Assembly (NCBI GenBank): GCA_003427395.1
Contig: BFEA01000878.1
Location: 162,817 to 226,816, forward strand
Length of the DNA: 64,000 nt
Direction of reading: 5' to 3'
Source: Chara braunii
Lineage: Eukaryota > Streptophyta > Charophyceae > Charales > Characeae
A program made the position numbers and the translations under genes. This document shows positions 56,692 to 64,000 of this stretch, piece after piece; the stretch's first letter is position 1; the number at the start of each line of letters is the position of its first letter. The notes beneath the pieces were generated by a model that had not been told where the DNA came from, ran no database searches, and saw only the letters and a list, made by a program, of their open reading frames with translations.

Positions 56692-56968
56692 CCTCCAATG
56701 TCTCTCTCGAGTCATTGTGAGTATTAGGATTACCTCATCCAGTAAACGTTTCGGTGTCGTCCGGATTCGGGACACAGAAACCCAACACTTATTTGGACTG
56801 AGTCGGCCTTTTCGAGTCATAGTGTGGAGATTAGCCTCACGGATGACCTCCCTCTGTGGTACTCGAATTGTTAGAGTTATGAGAGGTGGGCGGATGATGA
56901 CCCTGGTATTTGACGATGACGAGCTTGCTCGATTGGATTTATTGAAGGCTCGGGTACACGGAGGATGA

Positions 56969-57550
56969 CAAATTTACCAAGGTTAGACACCGTCTTCTGC
57001 AAATCCTACTCAGATTCCAGAAAACACCTCGCATGGACTAATTCCGTTGAGAAAGTCATAATACTTATGGCTTCACGAGGTAATCTCTAAAACAAAAACA
57101 CTCCATGTAGATAGGACCACCGGATAGATAGTATTCGGACTACCCCGATGATTTCACTATCGTGCCTTCACATTGAGGGGTAAATACGTAAGGAAGAAAA
57201 AAACAAACAAATATTTTTCATCAGTCTATAAACACCTTTAGACATTTTCGTAGGAAACCAATAGGGAAAACTTTAGGATGCATCTCACAGTGCACCCTTA
57301 AGTATGATCCTGAAATCAGACATAAAAAAATCTGATTATAGGCTTCAGGTTTAAGGATTAAAAAACTTTTCTCTATGAGTCTTCACAAGAAAGTCTTATG
57401 TATTTTGAAGCTACATCAACGACGAGAAATAATTACATTAGCATGATCTTTTCATGAGATCAAATCAATTATATTAAACATTGTGCTGTAACTTCTTATA
57501 TTTATATATTGCTTTATTAAGGACATGTGTGAGTTCGCCTTGACAAGTTA
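56969..57550. other. Non-coding, no gene seen
   Basis: AT-rich with short inverted words; no domains. Confidence 0.45.
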
Positions 57551-57596
57551 TATATATACATATATATATGTATATACATATATATATATATATATA
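57551..57596. repeat. (TA)n-rich tract
   Basis: Imperfect TATATACATATATA. Confidence 0.9.
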
Positions 57597-57607
57597 CAGG
57601 GTCACCA

Positions 57608-57653
57608 GCCCGTACGTACGGAGGTCCCCCGGCAGACCTGCGTACGTACGGGC
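57608..57653. repeat. Strong hairpin with CGTACGTACG stem
   Basis: GCCCGTACGTACGGAGGTC pairs with GACCTGCGTACGTACGGGC (18 of 19) across an 8-base loop. Confidence 0.85.
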
Positions 57654-57734
57654 GTTCGGGGTCCCGTACGGGGTCCGAACCCGACGGCGTTTGGCCCCCG
57701 CCAAAAATTATTTCCGGGCCTAAAAATCATAATT

Positions 57735-58212
57735 TGTTTTTGAGTGTTTTTTTGTGAGTTCTCTATGATGTGAGGTACATGCCGGTAAAGTTTCAAGTCA
57801 TTTGGCTAAGCCAAATAAAAATTAAAAATCGCCAAACATGGCGGTGTCAAAACGTGCTCGCCCACACATTTTTACAATTTTTACTTTTTGTTTTCACTTT
57901 AGTTCGGGGTCTAAACAATTTTATTATTTTTTGAAACGTTTTTAGTGGGTTCTCTATTATGTGAAGTACATATATGTTAATTTACATGGTATTTAGCTAC
58001 GCCAAAAAAAAATAAAAAATCGCCAAAGATGGGGGTGTCGAACGGCCGAGCCTGAACCCATATAAAAACAATAATTAAATTTAATGAGTTCGAGAGCACG
58101 TTTTCGACACCGCCATCTTTGGCGATTTTTCATTTTTTTTTTGAATAGCTAAATGCCATGAAAATTTACGTATGTGTACTTCACATAATGAAAAAGACAC
58201 TAAAAAAGTTTC
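57735..58212. repeat. Three-copy ~109-bp unit, one copy inverted
   Basis: 57933-58041 and 58104-58212 are inverted arms with GTGAAGTACA, ATTTAGCTA and ATCGCCAAAGATGG in common. A diverged direct copy lies at 57735-57849 (ATCGCCAAACATGGCGGTGTC). GTTTTCGACACCGCC at the arm inner end resembles GGCGGTGTCAAAACG of the first copy. It may be a foldback or MITE-like element; no coding region. Confidence 0.82.
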
Positions 58213-60599
58213 AATGAAAATTTTGTATGAAGAGAACCAATTACTAGACTACGAACTAGTTAGTTTGTGAATTTTGGTTCACGCTAGTGAGTTAATTGTT
58301 ATTTTGTCTTTCTTGAAGAAACTAGGCCCCAATAGTAATTAATGTTGAGTGATTTGGGAACGGGACACAAAAGCATGTCTAGTGACCGCTTGCACAGTTA
58401 AGTGAGAAGAATGAGTTTAATCACCCTTATCTATTATATGCATTTATTAATCATTGACTCACGGTGAGACATAAGGAGACGTTGTGAGAGGACGCTAGCA
58501 ACACTGAAGTTGTGTGCATCTAAGAGAAGAAAGGACACTCCCTCTACAGTTCGCAAGGTTGTTCACTGTCCGTTCAAGCAAGCTGCAGACACCGACGCGT
58601 ATTTTTATTTTAACCTTTAATATGTAACCTATGAGTAATTGAAGGGCAGATCTGGGTGCTTGAGTGTAAGAGGTGGGCATGTAAAGGGCTGAGACATTGT
58701 AAATGAACTTACCCAGACTCTTAGTTGTGGTTCATTTGCTGTTGAAAGGATGCTGACAGAGAAAGATATATGTTTCGCCCCTCGTGAATAGCCTATTGTT
58801 CTAACTTAACATCCACACATGCACTTGGGCATCATTCTAAGTGGAAGAATAAAGAAAAGGACGACTGCATGATAGTGCACCCGCCTTATCCCATGAGTTT
58901 CTTCACGTAGAGTATGTCAGGACCAGATTAGACAGCGACGTGTGCCTTGGGAGGGTCATAAGAGTCACCATTTACAAGTTAAAGTTGATTATTTTCACAT
59001 ATTAATTATTATCCTTTGGAATAAAATGGAAGCACAGGACGTTGTGCACTGTTTGAACAACACATTACTCAATCGGTAGTCCAACAGTATCAGTACGATT
59101 ACATTGGATTTCTCAATTGAAAGACAATGATTGCCTTTGAGATGCACCTGACCGTTATCAGTGGTGATGTGCATTTGATTTCCTCAATTTGTACACGTCG
59201 CACAACAACCTTGTAACTGAAAAATAAGCTGCAATATATAGCTGACAGACGTCCTGCATCTTCCACGATGAATACATATATCGTCAGACATAGCTTTCCG
59301 GTAAACCGTAGGCCGAAAGATTATGACAGATTATATATATACATACTGATATTGTGCTAAAATGCTCCTGACCATGACCAACGGACAAGAGCATTCACGT
59401 TTCTAATTAGTTGCCACATAATCCCACTATGCGAGTGACCAGGGAAACACATGCAAATGAGGGAGAGTGGAGGATGATACGAGAGTCAAAGAAACAGGGT
59501 TAGTGAGAAAGAGAAACAAAGTTCCTTAGTTCGTATTTGTGTCGTTGCGGTTGATCTCCCGATACAGCGCTCTCTGCAGATACAGAGGGGAAGAGCCACG
59601 ATAGCTTCGTCATAATGATGGGTAAATACCCAAGGTTCCTGAGATTAACCTCCAATTAAAGATCTAATAACACACAACACAACAAGGCGGTTTGAAGACT
59701 TATGATTTTACCATTTGGATCAGCGTTTGTGAAGACTCAGACATAACACCAGACTCTTACATAACTGACTGTCAAGCTTGAGCGGTACTCCAACTCATGA
59801 GAGGAAGTAAAGGTTGTTGTTGTTGCTAAGTAAACATTTTGACTGAAGTTTAATCAGTTTGTCACTAGAAGTTGATTGGATCAGAGAGAATTAAAGTTAT
59901 TTAATCTGCCGATCAGGCCTATAACATCCCCCGGCCATACGGAAGACCGCGATTTAAATTGGGCCCAGCATTAGATCATATTTAAACATGAGATACGTGC
60001 AGATTGACAGACAAGTGGAGCACGAAACAAAGTCAGATTCAGAAATGAGCGAGGCTCAAACTCAAGTTGGACTCAGACTCAATGTGGGTTTTGCTGTGAA
60101 CCTTGACTATGTGACACTGTCCCATAAAGTTTAGACATTCAAATTCGGTCTCACTACCGTGATGGACTAGTGAACCTCAATATACTCACTCTAATCTGAA
60201 CCATCATGCCAATTCAGAGTTCTACGAGTGACAAATGATTATGTCATTTATTTATTATTATTATTTTTTTTTATTTGTTCGGACGAACTATGAAGGATTT
60301 GTTCGACCTCATTGAATTTTTTTAGCATCACTTCAATTCACTCCCAGACACATGGTAGTGGGGTACAATGCTTAACAGTTTGATAGAATCAGAACCAGAG
60401 GTCTAAGAACTACAGCCTCAAGTCTGTCAGGACGCAAAATCGGTTAAGTTTGTTGACTCAGTGTCTCAAACTAGAGAGTAAGAGGAAACTCAAATTGAAA
60501 AATTCAATTCAGACTGCGAGACGAGGTCATCAAACTCAGACGAGGGATCAAGCTATCACACAGACTCATCGGAACTCGAAAACAACAACACGGCAAACT
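58213..60599. other. Non-coding, no gene seen
   Basis: Mixed AT-rich sequence without open frames of interest. Short A/T runs at 60245-60280. Confidence 0.5.
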
Positions 60600-61140
60600 C
60601 AAGCCAAATATGAGTAATGAGAACAGTTTCATGTCAGATTTCAGCAAGATTCCAAAGCAATTTTTGGTCAGTTTTCAGTTCGGATTCGACACAACTCAAT
60701 CCAAACTTGATGCAATCAGTTCAACTTTCAGTAACTTCGGTTCGAATTCAGTGAACTTGGATTAGTCTCGACAAGTTCAGTTCAATCTCAGAATTCATAT
60801 CTAAGTGAGGTTTTTAAGGCGAAGTTTCATTTCAACGCTCAATGCTGTATCAGTGAAGTCATCTCAGTTTCAAAGAGCTCACTTTGGTTGACTTAATCTC
60901 AATAAGTTCAATTCGGTTTCGGTAAATTCGGTGAAATCAGTTTTGCCTCTCCAAGTTCAATTCAGTTTTCAGCAAGTTCAATTCGATTTTTGATTTCAGA
61001 CATAAGTGTAGTTTCACGAAACAAGTTTCAGTTCAGTTCCCGTATCAGTTTCTAGTTCAGTTTCGGCAGGTTCGATTCAGTCTCACTTTCAGTGAGTTTA
61101 ATCTTGGTGAACCAATTACTAAACTCAGTTGAATCTCAAT
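60600..61140. repeat. Degenerate TTCAGTTTC minisatellite
   Basis: Words such as AGTTCAATTC, GGTTTCGGTAAATTC and TTTCAGTAA recur without an exact period. Probably an old, decayed tandem array. Confidence 0.6.
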
Positions 61141-62073
61141 GAAGAGATGCAGTCTGACAATAGCAGACAGTTCCGGTGATAGCAGCGACGACGCTGATCA
61201 CAACGGACAGGTAGCAGCAACGATCTTGGTCACACAAAACAATCTCGGTGACAATAGTAATAGTGTTGGTCATAGTGAACTCTCCTGGTGAAAGCAAAGA
61301 CAATACAGTGAGTGTCATCAGTATTCCGTGTGATAAGTAAGTAGTCTCAAGATCAAGAAGTATCTAAGTACAGCAGACTCGAGGTAATACCTTATTGAGC
61401 ACGACAGATACATTGAGAAGAGCATACCCTGGATTTGAGCACAACCCACCCCTATTTGAGACAGTCAGACATGCTAGTGAAATCATTAGAAAGCCGACAG
61501 TGAAAATGTTATTCTTATGAAATGCGGCCCAATTATTTTCCGGTCAGCAAGTGCCCTTTCATGTTTTGTTGTTCTTCTCAGCGTTCTGATGTCAGATGAT
61601 TAGCATTTGGTGACTCGGTATCTCAGTATCTGATTAATGCTTAATTGGTACCAACATCTATCTCAACGTTCAACCAGTACTCAGACAGTATTTATCCAGC
61701 TCTCAAATTTGCTTTCAGTCAACATCCAACCAAACCCCGGTCATTCCTACATGCGCCAAAGATCAACATCAATCAAGTTGTACCCTCCTTTAGGTATATG
61801 AATTAATTTCAGCACCTAACTCTGCACATGAGTACAGTTCAGTAATTCCCCTTCAGTGAGTCAATCTTGGTCAGCCTTAAAAAGATAGCCCTCAAGGATG
61901 CCTTTCAGTACCGGTATGTCGGTGCAACACGTTTCGGGCAGAGAGACTTAACAATTCTCGTTTTTATTTTTCCTCGTTTTTCTTTTCTTAGCAATACGTG
62001 TAGTGACCCTGAGGGCCTCTACTCACCACATGCACAAAAGACAAAATATATGGCGGCGTATTATTCCATATTC
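61141..62073. other. Non-coding, no gene seen
   Basis: Imperfect GGT(C/G)A(C/T)A(A/G) words at 61180-61310. GTTTCGGGCAGAGAGAC...ACAATTCT (61931) resembles ATTCGGGCAAAGAGACACGAC (20979), suggesting a shared repeat. Confidence 0.4.
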
Positions 62074-62108
62074 TGCAGAAGACTCATTCTAGTTTTGCAT
62101 ATTTGGTG
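62074..62108 (+). repeat. Recurrent GCGGAAGATTCATTC motif, copy 6
   Basis: GCAGAAGACTCATTC followed by TAGTTTTGCATATTTGGTGA. Confidence 0.7.
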
Positions 62109-62444
62109 AGTAGTGCAACTAAACCCTAAGAGTCACGTGCCGAGACCAACGTGCCCTAGCTACGTGAGCAACCCATAACTGCTGAAATACAAACCTGAAC
62201 TCGAATCTCCGGTATATATTCGGCCAGCGGATGCTCTATTTCATATTCACTGCTTGCCTCGATTTTGGTGGGGCGGTCTGCGCTACATGTCTGCGAGGAC
62301 CCTTCAGATAGCCTGCATGAGCCTTCTGAGTCATGTTAGGGAGATTCCTCCACGCCCCCCCAATAAAAAAAAAAGAATGCATGTGGCCACAATTTTTTTG
62401 TCGCGTATGGATGCTTCGTTTTTTTTTTTGCTATCACTTGGTCG

Positions 62445-62491
62445 TTTTTTTTTTTTTTTTTTTAGGGCCGTTGGCCCCCCCCCCCCCCCCC
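62445..62491. repeat. Poly(T) followed by poly(C)
   Basis: Nineteen T, a short gap, then 17 C. Such runs are error-prone in sequencing. Confidence 0.9.
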
Positions 62492-62535
62492 AATCCCCCC
62501 CACACCCCAAACCTGCCCCCCACAACACTACATGG

Positions 62536-62636
62536 TTTCTGCGCGAACGCGTCAAAAGCGTTCAGTCACGTTCAGTGAACGCGCATTCACCTCGTTCAAA
62601 ACCTGAACGCGAAACGCGCGTTCAATGAACGCGAGG
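62536..62636. repeat. Repeated GCGTTCA/TGAACGC words
   Basis: CGCGAACGCG, CGTTCAGTGAACG (palindrome) and GCGCGTTCAATGAACGCG recur within 100 bp. Confidence 0.7.
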
Positions 62637-62712
62637 CAACACATATATCATCAGCTAATTGGTTTTCATTTTGTGCATTTGTGTTCCTATTTTTTTTACA
62701 AGCTCCATAGAA

Positions 62713-64000
62713 TCACTCACGTAGTTCCTCTTGCAATTCTCGTGGCGCTAAGCCCGCATGTGCCAGCCTCAAACGAACTGTCTCATCATCAATAAAAATT
62801 GAACCCTCTCCATGTAAACGAATTCAAATTTGATCAGCTAACCATTTTCTATTTTTGTTTCTTTTGGAACACTGACACATAAATTCCTTCTCAAACCATG
62901 CACACAACACATCCAACCTCAGCATATGTAGTTCTTGAATGGTGGTGTATTCATCGACCTTTTCATGAAACTTGCATTTTGCATTCAGAACTTTTTCACG
63001 GAAATGTGGAACAAGGTTTCGAGCTCTGTGCGAGACACATTTGGAGTTAAGAGGAATGTCTAAGTCATGCAAAATTACATCAACGGTCGTACAATTATCA
63101 TGGGTTATCTCATGAATACGAAGTCCAAGCTCGTCTCGCACATACAACAATGCCTGCCTTGTACACTCACTCTCCAAGCTCGATGAACTTTTAGAGCCTT
63201 TATGTAAAGTTCCACGACAATAATATGTCGTGTCTCATAGTGCATAACGGTCACCGTGCATTGTGCTGCATCTTGAGAGGAATCATATATGTCGTGAAGT
63301 AAAAGGGTAACATCTTGTAGTTCTCTTTTATCAATTTTGTGGCCTTTCGAAAATTCGCATCAGCCATGTGAATAACCTCTTCCCTCCACCCTCCACCATC
63401 TATAGACTTCTCTCGTAGGAAACTGTAAAATGCTTTCTTATCCACACAGTGAAGCCCAAAAGATTTACATAACTCGTGAAGTTGTGTGTATCCTCGACCA
63501 CGCGTAAGAGCGGTGTGATACCTTTACGCGTGGCGTGATACATTTGTCGCACAACACGATAATAAGACTTCCTACCTTTAATATCACACGAATGCCAAAG
63601 CCAAGTACACCATTTTGAACAACGCAATCGTACAGAATACGTCTGTGAGTAAAACTTCGTACCTACAATGCGAACATCGCAAGTTCATCCGTGACGATGA
63701 CATCACAACGTGCATAGCCCTAACAATTACAACAACTTTGCAGGCTCAACGAACATCAAATCAAGATGTTCATCACCCTTCCAAAATCGCATGTTGCTTT
63801 TGACTCGTTCATCCGAACCAGGAAGGGCAAACGAGTTGTTTTCCGGTTGGTCATCCCTCCATTTGGAAGGATCGAGCGCAGGAACCTTGTAACGCTGCAC
63901 GAAAGTCGAAATCTCACATTGCTGTCCACTTTCTATATCTGGTCCTTGTGCACGGCTTGTGCGGCTCTCATTTGAAAGCCGCATATGCTCGTCGACCTTC
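62713..64000 (-). pseudogene. DDE-transposase-like gene, decayed, enters from right edge
   Basis: On the - strand, frame 0: an N-terminal part (63984-63730), stops at 63727 and two more, then a Cys/Trp-rich segment (RIVGTKFYSQTYSVRLRCSK, CTWLWHSCDIKGRKSYYRVV) that looks like a zinc-binding N-terminal domain; in another frame KAFYSFLREKSIDGGGWREE; then again frame 0 (63177-62824): LGLRIHEITHDNCTTVDVIL, LNSKCVSHRARNLVPHFREK, an Asp followed by a His/Lys-rich block seen in DDE transposases. A C-terminal segment (GSIFIDDETVRLRLAHAGLA) continues in a third frame to a stop at 62713. The exact superfamily is not clear and the start lies beyond the window. Confidence 0.5.

Overview
The window looks like repeat-dominated nuclear DNA of a plant-lineage eukaryote. 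Three gag families and two pol families of LTR retrotransposon are visible. They resemble proteins I remember from the charophyte alga Chara braunii; that identification is from memory and was not checked. Other signs agree with a eukaryotic genome: a chromodomain integrase, primer binding sites matching plant initiator-Met and Asp tRNAs, long (ATT)n/(AT)n/(GA)n/(CA)n microsatellites, and runs of N. I found no intact host gene, rRNA, operon or CRISPR array. Every recognisable protein-coding region is broken by stops and frameshifts.

Layout. Positions 1-4463 hold a decayed Ty3/gypsy pol on the + strand (gag end, protease, reverse transcriptase, RNase H, integrase). A 422-bp intron-like spacer follows, then a gag-type ORF (4887-6671), so gag lies downstream of pol. 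From 6.7 to 22 kb the sequence is non-coding. It holds a tRNA-containing dispersed repeat, a Pol III-like tRNA-like unit (8915-9000), many degenerate copies of a short motif, microsatellites, minisatellites and a 162-bp tandem array whose units fold as hairpins (19.1-20.06 kb). An LTR plus an initiator-Met-type primer site (to 22.3 kb) precedes a lone decayed gag (23.5-25.2 kb). At 25.7-26.2 kb there is a second hairpin array. At 26.9-28.0 kb are LTRs of a family primed by tRNA-Asp, one with a nearly perfect primer site.

Positions 28755-38930 are one complete but dead chromovirus on the - strand. It has 11-bp LTR terminal inverted repeats and a perfect 5-bp target duplication (TTCCT), and carries gag, protease, RT, an RNase H with an insert, and integrase plus chromodomain. 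Right of it are a strong foldback (39.9-40.1 kb), a second copy of the tRNA-containing repeat (41.0-41.9 kb), a cluster of short hairpins (43.3 kb), a ~62-bp hairpin array with covarying stems (46.5-47.7 kb), another tRNA-Asp-family LTR (49.2-49.9 kb), a sequencing gap (50525-50649), minisatellites, an unrecognised decayed coding locus (55.3-57.0 kb), a three-copy inverted repeat (57.7-58.2 kb), and a decayed DDE-transposase-like gene entering from the right edge on the - strand (62.7-64.0 kb).

The retrotransposon parts once worked together in the usual way: gag for particles, protease for processing, RT/RNase H for cDNA, integrase for insertion, chromodomain for targeting chromatin. None can do so now. 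Most in-frame stops sit where one C-to-T or G-to-A change would create them, as expected of long methylated, silenced DNA. The most interesting unexplained signal is the recurring family of non-coding cassettes that share flanks but carry different tandem hairpin arrays.
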